DNA of 50,398 nucleotides from NCBI GenBank assembly GCA_945868805.1, contig CAMBMO010000016.1, positions 1-50,398 of the forward strand, read 5' to 3'. Source of the DNA: Singulisphaera sp. GP187 (GTDB lineage: Bacteria; Planctomycetota; Phycisphaerae; Phycisphaerales; SM1A02). Positions 15,978-24,325 of this stretch are shown piece by piece. The position numbers and the translations under genes were made by a program. The notes under the pieces are model-generated. The model searched no databases. It was given only the letters and a program-made list of their open reading frames with translations, and had not been told where the DNA came from. Within the stretch, counting starts at the first letter, position 1. Every line of letters begins with the position of its first letter.

Positions 15978-16009
15978 TCTTCAGATCAGCGAGTCTTCAG
16001 ATCACCGAG
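15978..16009. repeat. 16-bp direct repeat spanning the end of the ABC gene
   Basis: TCTTCAGATCAGCGAG (15978-15993) is followed directly by a copy with one change, TCTTCAGATCACCGAG (15994-16009). The second copy covers the last codons and stop of the minus-strand ABC transporter gene; the first is a duplication just beyond it. Confidence 0.7.
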
Positions 16010-18696
16010 TCATCCTTCGAATCGATCATCTGTCGTTTGGCAAGTTCCTTGAACGGTCCTTCGACCCCGATCAATTCGCTGTAGCTGCCTGACTGGACGA
16101 CTTTCCCCGAATCCATCACATAGATCTTCTTCACTGTCCGAACGGTGCTCAGGCGATGCGCCACGATGATTCGAGTCGCATTGAGCCGCTCAAGGCTTCG
16201 CACAACTTGAGACTGCGAAATCTCGTCGAGTGCGCTTGTCGCTTCGTCAAAAATCAAGATGCGCGGACGGGTCACCAACGCGCGCGCGATCATAAGTTTT
16301 TGGACTTGCCCACCCGAAAGTGTCTGATCGGTGACATATGTGTGGACCCCCATTGGCATTTGGCCGACTTCCGCGTCGAAGCCGGCGGCCTCGATCGCCG
16401 CTTCCGCATGCTTGGCCGTGAAGAGCGTGCTCCCGACGATGTTTTCCAGGATCGTCCCCGGTATGACGCGCGTGTTCTGAACGACCGCTCCGATTTGACG
16501 ACGAACCGAGACGAGGTCGATTCGATCGAGCGCCTTGCCGTCATACATCACGCCACCGGAAGTCGGCATCCTCAGACCGAGCAGCAACTGCAAGAGCGTC
16601 GATTTCCCACTTCCACTCGGACCGACGATCGCGACGCTCTCGCCCGCTTCGACTCGAATACTCACCCCCGTCAGCACTTCGTTGGCAGTTCCCGGATATG
16701 TGAACCGCGCGTCGGTGATCTCGACCTGACCAGAGAGCGTTCCAGGTTGTTCGCGCTCGCCCATTCGCTCGATGGGTGCTTCGAGAATGGGATCGATTCG
16801 TCGAAGCATAGATCGCAGGGTCGCGAGATCCCCAAGGCGTTCCCCAAGTTCCAGCACCGCGTAGAGCGCTGTCACAAACGCGCTATTGAAGACGAGATAG
16901 GCGGCGACTCGCTCGGGAGTCGCGAGTGCCTGTCCTTCCAAGAATCGGCCCGAATCCCCAACTGGCAAAAACATCGCCCAGAAGATCATCATGCACGCCA
17001 TCGGAAACGCCGCTGCAAAGACATCGAACGCGCGATCGAGTGCACGGATCTGCGAGATCGAACCTCGGATTTCTCGAAAGCTGCGGAACCAGCGCATCGT
17101 CGCGAACTGCTCCGCAGATGCTCCCCGAATTGTGTCGATGCCACCAATGAACTCGAGAACCATGCTCGACAATCGGCCTTGACCCTCCATGATCTTGGAT
17201 GTCAATTGCGCCCGACCCGCGCTCATAAGCGCGCTTGCGAGGATCGCGACGAGAAGAAGCCCTGCGCCGACGAGCCCAGCGGACGGGTTCACCGCGAGCA
17301 TGACCGCCAGATAAACCATCGAGAAGACGCCCGCCATGATTGATGCGATGCCGGCACCAGAAATCACCGACTGCAAGTCGCCGACGGCAAGTATTCGATC
17401 GGCCAAGTCACCGCTCGAAAATTGACGGAAGGCGTGCACGGGCATGCGAAGACAGCGATCCAAGACTCCCCCAAGAGCGCGCGTTCCCATTCGCGTCTCG
17501 GTGCGCAGGAGCAAGTTCGATACGACGAATCCGCACGCGGATGAAGACAAGGTCGTTCCCAGCAGCACGAGTCCAAGGAAGACAAGCGCGAGCTGATTGT
17601 CGCCTGGTAGGACTTTGATGACGAGCACGCCGGTCGCGATCGGAATCGCGAGATTGACGATTGTGCCGAGTCCCGAGATCAGCAATGCACGCACGAAGTC
17701 ATTCTCCGAACCGTGCATCGTGAATCGAATGAATTGTCGCCGCGTCGTCGCTCGATGTGGGAGAGTCGCATGAAACTGCGACGCCGTTGGCGAGAGGCCC
17801 CGAGCGAACTCTGCGTCGACTTCGATCGGGCCAATCGTCGCGCCAGCCGAGTGAACGAACGCAGCGAAGCCGGCGCGCCTCGGCAGAATCGCCACGGGCG
17901 ACTGATCGTCCGCGCGGAATGCGAGGAGCGCGTCCACCCCGCTCTTCCACCATCCCGGATCGAGAAAGACTGGGCGTATACCCAACGCCGCGACGTGCGC
18001 GAAAATCTGCTCTGGGCGTCTGGTCGTGTCTCTGGGGATCCGCGTTGGGATCGAATCTGGATCGCAACCCACCGCAATTGCGACTTGCGTGCAAGCTCGA
18101 ATAATCGGAGCCAATCGATCATCGGGGAGATCGCGTCCAGCGATCCGCTTGCGACTGCGAAGCAAAGTCTGAAGTCGCTGATCGAACGAGAGTGCCGCGC
18201 TCGCGGTGCTTACAAGTCTGCGCAGGTGTCGCGAGAATGCGTTTTCACAGACGATCTCGCCGCGGCGACCCATTTCACTTGCGCATCGCTGGCAAGCCGA
18301 GGCGAGCGCGCCACTGGGAGCCTGATGCGTGGAAAGCGAGCTTCCGCACGCCGCCAGCGCTTCACCGATTCCCCGCACAAGGGCGATTTCTGTCGCGGAG
18401 CCACTCTGAATCGCCGCGATGCGCTCGATCGGGATCCGCACAACTTCGATGTCGCTGACTGGGACGATTTCGAGGTTCGCGTTTGATCCGACAAAGACAT
18501 GTCCCTGCAAGAACACTCCAACCTTGTGCCGTCTTGAGTGGTCGTCACGGTGCGCAAATACAACTGCGCTTCCCTTCGTCAAAACAAACAGATCGAGGAG
18601 TTGATCGCCCCGGATGCTCTGGCGTCGATCGAAAAAGACCGAGTGTCCTCCAGCGCCAAGCGCAAGCGTCGCAACATCGCCTGGCGAAGCGTTCAA
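15997..18696 (-). CDS. NHLM-type bacteriocin-system ABC transporter without peptidase
   Basis: This 899-residue fused permease-ATPase is the third gene of the export operon. The N-terminal 330 residues form a cytoplasmic domain without C39 catalytic residues; it starts with a cupin-like or cyclic-nucleotide-like sensor fold (LFVLTKGSAVVF, VGVFLQGHVFVGS). An ABC transmembrane domain follows (about 340-640, FVRALLISGLGTIVNLAIPI), then an ATPase with Walker A GPSGSGKST, signature LSGGQ and Walker B ILIFDEATSALD. This layout matches the second ABC protein of NHLM (nitrile-hydratase-leader microcin) export systems, which probably pairs with the peptidase-bearing ABC protein. Its ATG overlaps the upstream TGA as ATGA. 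Confidence 0.88.
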   Translation of the reverse strand: MNASPGDVATLALGAGGHSVFFDRRQSIRGDQLLDLFVLTKGSAVVFAHRDDHSRRHKVGVFLQGHVFVGSNANLEIVPVSDIEVVRIPIERIAAIQSGSATEIALVRGIGEALAACGSSLSTHQAPSGALASACQRCASEMGRRGEIVCENAFSRHLRRLVSTASAALSFDQRLQTLLRSRKRIAGRDLPDDRLAPIIRACTQVAIAVGCDPDSIPTRIPRDTTRRPEQIFAHVAALGIRPVFLDPGWWKSGVDALLAFRADDQSPVAILPRRAGFAAFVHSAGATIGPIEVDAEFARGLSPTASQFHATLPHRATTRRQFIRFTMHGSENDFVRALLISGLGTIVNLAIPIATGVLVIKVLPGDNQLALVFLGLVLLGTTLSSSACGFVVSNLLLRTETRMGTRALGGVLDRCLRMPVHAFRQFSSGDLADRILAVGDLQSVISGAGIASIMAGVFSMVYLAVMLAVNPSAGLVGAGLLLVAILASALMSAGRAQLTSKIMEGQGRLSSMVLEFIGGIDTIRGASAEQFATMRWFRSFREIRGSISQIRALDRAFDVFAAAFPMACMMIFWAMFLPVGDSGRFLEGQALATPERVAAYLVFNSAFVTALYAVLELGERLGDLATLRSMLRRIDPILEAPIERMGEREQPGTLSGQVEITDARFTYPGTANEVLTGVSIRVEAGESVAIVGPSGSGKSTLLQLLLGLRMPTSGGVMYDGKALDRIDLVSVRRQIGAVVQNTRVIPGTILENIVGSTLFTAKHAEAAIEAAGFDAEVGQMPMGVHTYVTDQTLSGGQVQKLMIARALVTRPRILIFDEATSALDEISQSQVVRSLERLNATRIIVAHRLSTVRTVKKIYVMDSGKVVQSGSYSELIGVEGPFKELAKRQMIDSKDDSVI

Positions 18697-20918
18697 CTTG
18701 TCGCCTCCCCCGCGACCAGATCGCAGTAGACGCCACCAAGTGCGAGAAGTTGATCGTGCGTTCCACGCTCGACGACTGAACCCGATTCCACGACGACGAT
18801 TTCGTCCGCGTCTCGAATCGTGCTCAACCGATGCGCGACGATGAGGCAGGTGATTCCACGACGCCTCAGAGCGGCATCAAGCGCAAGTTCGGTCACAGGA
18901 TCGAGCGCACTCGTCGCCTCGTCCATAATCAAGAGCGCCGGCCTCCTCGAAAGCGCTCGGGCAATATCGATTCGCTGCGCCTCGCCACCGGAGAAATTTC
19001 CGCCACCTTCCGATACCGGCTGATCAAGCCCACCTCGAGCTGCGATGATGTCGGTCAATTGCGCATCGTCGAGTGCCTCAACCATCCACTGATCAGAGAG
19101 ATCCGGATTCCAGAGCGACAGATTTTCTCTGAGAGATCCTTCGAAAAATGTTGCGCGCTGGAAGACTGTCGCGATGCTCGTCGCTCGCACATGACGCGGA
19201 ATCTCTCCAAGCGGTTGTCCATCGAGCAAGACCTCGCCCTGCCATGGATCGAGGAGCCCCGCCGCGATCCGCGCGACCGTCGATTTTCCCGATCCAGTTC
19301 CTCCGACAATCGCCACGCGCCCACCCGATCGCACACTCAGCGAGAAATCTTCCAGGAGCGGTCGTTGCCCATGTCCATATCCGAAAGTGATGCCACGCAG
19401 CTCAAGTGCCCCCGCTGCGTACTCGGTGACTTGCAGATTGTCGAGACCACTATCCATCGCGAGGCGGTCCACCGCATGGCAATTGACATCGTCGAGTCGC
19501 CCGAGATCCGCGCGCACAACTTGAATCTCCTTGAGAAGTTCGGCAAGCTGAGTGACTGGGGTCATGAAGCCCAGGAGCAGGATCTGCAACCCAAGCAGAG
19601 TGCCGATCGACATCGACCCTTCCATGACTTGCCATCCACCGAATGAAAGTACGAGCACCGAAACGACGACCGACTGAAGCCACGATGGAATGATGCTGAC
19701 TGCATTCGAAAGCAAGCTCGCCCGTTGCTGCGCTGCGCTGACCCGTGCCACAAACCCCATCGAGCGACCGAAGAAGTCCGCTTCGCGACCGCCAGCCTTG
19801 AGCGACTCGAGCGTCAGTAGCCCCGCAACGATCGCGCCCTGCTTCATCCCTTCCTGCTGTGAAAGCGACTGCGCCTGATCGACACGAGCGCGCGCGACGA
19901 AGACGAGCATCGAAAGTGTCGCAAGGACCGCTACCAACGCGATGATTGCCATCGGAATATTGATGTAGGCGATCGCCCCGAGAAAAACGATCAGCGTGAA
20001 AACTTGGACGATTGCAGGTGCGAACTTCGATGCCAGCAGTGATGCGACCGAATCGTTCGACTGGACTCGCTCGGCGATATCTCCTGGATAACGCTGCGCG
20101 AAAAATGTCGTGGGCAGACGGAAGAGCTGTTGAACAAAGCTCACGCTTCGCTCGAGCGCGAGTTGGTGTTCCAATCGTGCGAGCGCTGTCTGCTGGATGA
20201 ACAAGAGCCCAGCTTCAAGCACAAGCGCGACGATGGCTCCGAAGACGATCCATCCCATCCAACCGTCGCGTCCCTGCGCGAGCACCGTGTCAACATATGC
20301 CGCGGCCATTCCTGGGATCGCCACCATCGGCACCGCTAATAGAAGCCCCACAATCACGGTCAGTCCCACGGCAACATCGGATCCGCGCATCCACTGCGTC
20401 ACGAGGCTCAATGAAGATGGAGCGCTCCCAGTCGCCACAAAATCTTCGGCTGGTTCCATCACAAGCACGACTCCCGAAAACTGTTGATCGAATTCTTCAG
20501 GAGTGACGACTCTGCGACCAACAGCTGGATCCATCACTCGGAATCCGCTGCGATTCCACCCCTCTAGTACGACGAAGTGGTTCAGTCCCCAGAAGACAAT
20601 TGCGGGGAGTGCGATCTCTTCCAGATCCTCGACTTCGCACTTGATCCCTTCGGTTGCGAGCCCGAAGTACCGAGCAGCACGTGCGATGCGCAGCGCATTC
20701 GAACCATCACGATCAACTCCCACAGCTTCGCGCACTTCTTCAAGCGGGCGATAGGCGTTGTGATATGCCAACACGCTTGCAAGACTCGCCGCACCGCACT
20801 CGGCCGCGACGACCTGCATGACCGTTGGAACTCGAACACTTCGTGCCTTTCCGCCCGGAAGGAGCGGCGCAATCTCCTCGTCGTCGGCAACTTGCTCGAC
20901 CGCTTCCGCATCACTCAT
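18693..20918 (-). CDS. NHLM-type ABC transporter with C39 leader peptidase
   Basis: This 741-residue protein cuts double-glycine leaders and exports the cargo. Residues about 25-150 are a complete C39 peptidase: Gln35 and Cys41 in MQVVAAECGAASLASVL, His114 in GLNHFVVLEGW and Asp130 in VMDPAVGRR. The transmembrane domain spans about 165-455. The ATPase has Walker A VGGTGSGKST, signature FSGGEAQRIDIARAL and Walker B LLIMDEATSALD. It is the middle gene of the operon, overlapping the adaptor gene by 8 bases and the next ABC gene by 4. The intact catalytic triad argues that the system is active and that a double-glycine substrate exists; the ORF at 15676 is the best candidate seen. Confidence 0.93.
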   Translation of the reverse strand: MSDAEAVEQVADDEEIAPLLPGGKARSVRVPTVMQVVAAECGAASLASVLAYHNAYRPLEEVREAVGVDRDGSNALRIARAARYFGLATEGIKCEVEDLEEIALPAIVFWGLNHFVVLEGWNRSGFRVMDPAVGRRVVTPEEFDQQFSGVVLVMEPAEDFVATGSAPSSLSLVTQWMRGSDVAVGLTVIVGLLLAVPMVAIPGMAAAYVDTVLAQGRDGWMGWIVFGAIVALVLEAGLLFIQQTALARLEHQLALERSVSFVQQLFRLPTTFFAQRYPGDIAERVQSNDSVASLLASKFAPAIVQVFTLIVFLGAIAYINIPMAIIALVAVLATLSMLVFVARARVDQAQSLSQQEGMKQGAIVAGLLTLESLKAGGREADFFGRSMGFVARVSAAQQRASLLSNAVSIIPSWLQSVVVSVLVLSFGGWQVMEGSMSIGTLLGLQILLLGFMTPVTQLAELLKEIQVVRADLGRLDDVNCHAVDRLAMDSGLDNLQVTEYAAGALELRGITFGYGHGQRPLLEDFSLSVRSGGRVAIVGGTGSGKSTVARIAAGLLDPWQGEVLLDGQPLGEIPRHVRATSIATVFQRATFFEGSLRENLSLWNPDLSDQWMVEALDDAQLTDIIAARGGLDQPVSEGGGNFSGGEAQRIDIARALSRRPALLIMDEATSALDPVTELALDAALRRRGITCLIVAHRLSTIRDADEIVVVESGSVVERGTHDQLLALGGVYCDLVAGEATS

Positions 20919-21786
20919 GGCGATCGCGAGTCTGGGAATCCAACTCCGGCATGATCAATGCGACGGGTCGAATCTCGCCGATGGTGATTTCGATATCACA
21001 CGGAGCGCCGTCGATAAGTAGCCCCGCCGCGCCCTTCCCCGAATTCCACTTCACTCCGCCACCTCCCGCTGGGTCTGCGTCGAGCAAGACCGTGACGGCC
21101 ATCACGGGGCCGTACTGCTGGCGAATCGCGTCGACGAATGTCGGGTTTGGTACTCGACCGTGCATTTTTTCTTCGCTCGTTATGAAACTGTCGACATAAT
21201 CCACGTGACCAACGGCTTGGGCGGCGCCAAGGGCATCGGCTGTTGAAAATTCCAATCGAACTGGCATTCCGACGACAACGCACTTTCCTTCGCTCAGGGG
21301 GATGAACGCGATGCATCTGGGAGCGTCCGATCCCGATGCGATGACAGCGACAACTCGACCCGAGGTGACGAAATCGCCCACTTCCACTTCGATCGAGACG
21401 ACTCGACCCGAGACTGGCGAAAGCGCTTCCGTTGGCTGTCCATCAGAGTCGGACGGTCCGGCCGCGACGATCGCGATGCATTCTCCCGCTTGAACACGGT
21501 CGCCCTCGCGCTTGCGAACTTCACTGACATGCCCCTGCGCGAAAGTGTTGCATGTATCCATCCGTTCGCCACGAAGGAAGATGCCAGTGCCTATCACCGT
21601 GATCGGAATGCGACCCATGAATCCCCATGCCACGATGGTCGCGAGCAGAAATGCGAGTGCGCTCGTCAGCACCCACAGCCGAGGCGAGATGATCGGGCTG
21701 AGCGCATGGAGTCGATTTCCACCCCCTGCAGCCGCGAGGGCACCGGCTCGAAAAATCTTTTTGTCTCCATCGACTTCGGGTGACAT
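20911..21786 (-). CDS. HlyD-like secretion adaptor of the NHLM-type system
   Basis: This 291-residue membrane-fusion protein has a short cytoplasmic N-terminus, one membrane span (about residues 36-58, LWVLTSALAFLLATIVAWGF) and a periplasmic lipoyl/barrel region: GHVSEVRKREGDRVQAGECI, then SPVSGRVVSIEVEVGDFVTSG. The spacer between the lipoyl halves is only about 25 residues (AAGPSDSDGQPTEAL), so the long alpha-helical hairpin of classical HlyD that contacts a TolC channel is missing. It matches the short adaptors of NHLM bacteriocin systems. It is the first gene of the operon adaptor-ABC-ABC; no ribosome-binding site stands out before its start. Confidence 0.85.
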   Translation of the reverse strand: MSPEVDGDKKIFRAGALAAAGGGNRLHALSPIISPRLWVLTSALAFLLATIVAWGFMGRIPITVIGTGIFLRGERMDTCNTFAQGHVSEVRKREGDRVQAGECIAIVAAGPSDSDGQPTEALSPVSGRVVSIEVEVGDFVTSGRVVAVIASGSDAPRCIAFIPLSEGKCVVVGMPVRLEFSTADALGAAQAVGHVDYVDSFITSEEKMHGRVPNPTFVDAIRQQYGPVMAVTVLLDADPAGGGGVKWNSGKGAAGLLIDGAPCDIEITIGEIRPVALIMPELDSQTRDRHE

Positions 21787-21876
21787 CGTTCAGCACAAGC
21801 GTACTCGCTGCGTCGATGGTGCGAGGAGTTCGCTCACCTCGGGGCGCGACTCAATCGGCTCTTCGCTCTGACGGGT

Positions 21877-22302
21877 TCAGCTCGATTTCGTCGCCAAGTA
21901 AAATCGCGCGACCTGGGCCTCGACTGTCGATCCATCCTCACGATCGAAGATGAAGTGCCCTTCCATCGTTCCCCACGGTGTCGGGAGAATGCAGTAGCTC
22001 GAGTACTCAAAGGTCTCGCCCGGCGCGAGGTTTGGAAACTTCCCCACGACTCCAGGGCCGATCACTTCGTTTCGAGTTCCATCGGCGTCGACGATGTGCC
22101 ACCTGCGACTATTCAGACGGATGGGATCGCTCCCCTCATTGGTCATCTGGACTTTGTATGAGAAGACGAATCGCCCCTTCTCTGCGTCCGAGTGCGAATC
22201 CACGAAATCTGGCTCCGCTCGAACGCGAATTCCGTTGGTGGTGGTTTCTGAACTCAGCGACTTTGCGGCGGTGCCGATCATGGGACAAGCGTAGGCGATC
22301 AT
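21877..22302 (-). CDS. apaG: ApaG family protein (Co2+/Mg2+ efflux-type annotation)
   Basis: This 141-residue protein is almost entirely one ApaG/FN3-like domain: IRVRAEPDFVDSHSDAEKGR, FSYKVQMTNEGSDPIRLNSR, WHIVDADG, GEVIG-type loop NEVIGPGVVGKFPNLAPGE, FEYSSYCILPTPWGTMEGHF. The family binds small phosphorylated ligands and is linked genetically to ApaH and metal resistance in enterobacteria; its biochemical role is not settled. A much longer open frame exists upstream, but that part is antisense to the lipoprotein gene. Starting at 22302 gives an ATGA overlap with that gene's stop; Met8 is a second candidate. Confidence 0.92.
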   Translation of the reverse strand: MIAYACPMIGTAAKSLSSETTTNGIRVRAEPDFVDSHSDAEKGRFVFSYKVQMTNEGSDPIRLNSRRWHIVDADGTRNEVIGPGVVGKFPNLAPGETFEYSSYCILPTPWGTMEGHFIFDREDGSTVEAQVARFYLATKSS

Positions 22303-23312
22303 TTCCGATCGAGGGCAATCTGGATGGGGCGTTTCGTGCCGAGCGACTGCCAACACAAGACCTGCCGACGTGCGCGGAATCTTTCCCCCGACACGCTCAC
22401 GACAATCTGATCCATGTCCGGCACCAGAACCTCGGGAGTGCAACCATTCGCGTCGGTTTTCACCGACCATCCATTGGGATCCCTCGCGATACCGTCGAAT
22501 TGCTTCCCGAGTTCGACTGTTGCGTTTGCGATCGGCGCGCCGGAATTGCCATCGATCGCCCGAAGAATGGCGGGCTTGCTCGCGACACGAGCGAGTGTCA
22601 CATCGAGTCGCTCGTTGCCATCCAGTCGATCGAGTGCGATGCGCTGGGTCGCTCGTCCCACCATCCGAACATAAAGATAGTTTCGAAGCCCTCGGTGAGC
22701 CGTCACCACGACACACCCTGTCGCATCCGTTTCGAGTCGCTGAATCGGTGGTCGACCCCACTCGCTCTCGGTTCCATCCTTTGGGAGAAAAAGGCCCGTC
22801 TCGACAATTGCCTCCGCGGCAGGAAGTGCGGCTCCTGCCTCGTCTCGAACGCACAGACGAAGTTGCCATGGGACGATGCGATTCAATCGCACATCGATCA
22901 CGGCATGATCGGCGAGTCGCTCGAAGTCGATAGAGTTTTCGGGCGAGACATCAACCTTCAAAAGCGGTGGCTCGAGCGACTTGGCACTTCCCTTCGGCTC
23001 GGGAACGATTGAGAGTCCAGTCGGAACATAGCCAGGTCGCAGAAGCGCCAGACTCGTTCCCCGCGCATTCAGCACGAGGTCGATCCGTCCGTCGCCATCA
23101 GTCTTTGGCGCGTCGCCCTTGCGCGGGATGAACTGAAAGAAGCGGGCTCCGTGCTGTCGGACATCGACATCGGCGATGGGGTTTCCCGTTGCGCTATCGA
23201 GGACGTGAAGTTGGACTGGCTTCGAGACGCATCCGCCTGCGAAAGCAAGCAGAATTCCCACGAAAACCGCGCATGACGGGCGAACCGTCGAACAAATGTG
23301 GCGGGAGATCAT
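22299..23312 (-). CDS. Lipoprotein with carboxypeptidase-regulatory-like repeats
   Basis: A 337-residue protein with a lipoprotein signal: hydrophobic VFVGILLAFAGG followed by Cys28 (lipobox FAGGC). The mature part contains at least two beta-sandwich modules of the carboxypeptidase-regulatory/Ig-like type: LHVLDSATGNPIADVDVRQHG...TDGDGRIDLVL and LRAIDGNSGAPIANATVELG...TDANGCTPEVLV. Between them lies a third, weaker copy (LRLCVRDEAGAALPAAEAIV...TDATGCVVV). It should sit on the periplasmic side of a membrane. The function is unknown; such modules usually mediate protein or glycan contacts. It is co-transcribed with apaG by a 4-base overlap. Confidence 0.85.
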   Translation of the reverse strand: MISRHICSTVRPSCAVFVGILLAFAGGCVSKPVQLHVLDSATGNPIADVDVRQHGARFFQFIPRKGDAPKTDGDGRIDLVLNARGTSLALLRPGYVPTGLSIVPEPKGSAKSLEPPLLKVDVSPENSIDFERLADHAVIDVRLNRIVPWQLRLCVRDEAGAALPAAEAIVETGLFLPKDGTESEWGRPPIQRLETDATGCVVVTAHRGLRNYLYVRMVGRATQRIALDRLDGNERLDVTLARVASKPAILRAIDGNSGAPIANATVELGKQFDGIARDPNGWSVKTDANGCTPEVLVPDMDQIVVSVSGERFRARRQVLCWQSLGTKRPIQIALDRK

Positions 23313-23368
23313 GGAAATGAGAACTGTGATACGGGGCGGACTTCGCTACTATGAAAACCCAGTCACTT

Positions 23369-23439
23369 TGGGGATTGGTGTAACGGTAGCACAACTGACT
23401 CTGACTCAGTTTGTCCTAGTTCGAATCTAGGATCCCCAG
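23369..23439 (+). tRNA. tRNA-Gln (anticodon CTG)
   Basis: A 71-nt cloverleaf: acceptor TGGGGAT/ATCCCCA with discriminator G, D stem GTGT/GCAC, anticodon stem ACTGA/TCAGT with loop CTCTGAC (anticodon CTG), T arm CCTAG-TTCGAAT-CTAGG. The weak U1:A72 pair is typical of glutamine tRNAs. The CCA is not encoded. Its last 9 bases are the first part of a tandem repeat. Confidence 0.95.
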
Positions 23440-23510
23440 TTTCCGATTCCGCGATCCCCAGTTTCCGATTCCGCGATCCCCAGTTTCCGATTCCGCGATC
23501 CCCAGTTTCC
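23431..23510. repeat. 22-bp tandem repeat seeded by the tRNA-Gln 3' end
   Basis: The unit GATCCCCAGTTTCCGATTCC-GC is repeated exactly at 23431-23452, 23453-23474 and 23475-23496, and 14 bases of a fourth copy follow to 23510. The first nine bases of copy one are the 3' end of tRNA-Gln. The block separates the tRNA from the convergent dockerin-like gene. Confidence 0.95.
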
Positions 23511-23524
23511 CAAGCTCTTTCCGG

Positions 23525-24253
23525 TCACGACGTCCAGGCCGAGAGCAATGTCGCGATGTCGGAACCATCGACCAATCCATCGTCATTGATGTCTGCCGGA
23601 CAATTCATGCATGGTCCCCAGGCACTGAGTACGAACGATAGATCAGCTCCGTTGACACTTCCATCACCGTTGACATCGGACGGATTGGGAAGTCCGGCTG
23701 TGCCTTCAACAGTCAAGGTCAATGCCGCACCGAATCCGCCCGCCTGCCAGACACCGCTTGGCAGTGACGTCGCGCTGAAGGTATTGCCGACCGACGCAAA
23801 ATTCCAGACTGGATCTGATCCACCCGACGCTGTCGATTCCGCGACGACCCAATACTTCACTCCCGAATGAAGTGCAACCCCACCCGTGGAGAGCACGACC
23901 TCTTGAATTGGACTCCACCCGAGTGCCTGAACATTGAATATCCACTGCTCAATCACGGTGTTGCTTGGCGTACTGACCGTTCCTGCCGACTGATCGGTTC
24001 GCAAGGTGATTCTGACTGTGGGATGCGCTGACGAACTGTTGTTCATGAACCAAATCTTGATCGAGGTCAGGGTGAAGTCACCGTTTGGAATGAACCGAGC
24101 ACCCACGGATTGCTGGTTTGACACATCCGCGCCCCACAGACCGAAGAACCCGCCAAAGGGACCTGCAGTCGTATGGATGATCGCCGCGAATGCGCTCCCC
24201 GCGATTGCGATGGCGAGGACGGTCGCTGGGATCTTGTGGCGCAGGGCAAGCAT
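23525..24253 (-). CDS. Secreted protein with C-terminal dockerin-like repeats
   Basis: A 242-residue exported protein. The start at 24253 gives a clean signal peptide (MLALRHKIPATVLAIAIAGS, cleavage near AFA-AI); an ATG 21 bases upstream is also open. Residues about 25-180 form a beta-rich domain (TSIKIWFMNNSSSAHPTVRI, GVKYWVVAES, VWNFASVGNTF) resembling choice-of-anchor sandwich domains of planctomycete extracellular proteins. The C-terminus has two calcium-loop repeats, DVNGDGSVNGADLSFVLSAWG and DINDDGLVDGSDIATLLSAW, linked by a CMNC pair, as in dockerin type I or GC-type dockerin tails. It probably attaches to a surface partner; ligand unknown. Confidence 0.85.
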   Translation of the reverse strand: MLALRHKIPATVLAIAIAGSAFAAIIHTTAGPFGGFFGLWGADVSNQQSVGARFIPNGDFTLTSIKIWFMNNSSSAHPTVRITLRTDQSAGTVSTPSNTVIEQWIFNVQALGWSPIQEVVLSTGGVALHSGVKYWVVAESTASGGSDPVWNFASVGNTFSATSLPSGVWQAGGFGAALTLTVEGTAGLPNPSDVNGDGSVNGADLSFVLSAWGPCMNCPADINDDGLVDGSDIATLLSAWTS

Positions 24254-24325
24254 TTCAAGTGAATTGTGACACAAGAGGTAACGAAGTCAAGGCGGATTGG
24301 AGCGCTTGGAACTAGTTTCTCGCTC

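Noticed and set aside
16156-17343. Plus-strand frame of 395 codons inside the ABC transporter gene
   Set aside because: Antisense shadow; its translation is Arg/His/Asp-rich with no domain, while the minus frame has complete Walker and signature motifs.
23431-23510. CRISPR-like array
   Set aside because: The 22-bp units are directly abutting with no spacers, so this is a plain tandem repeat.
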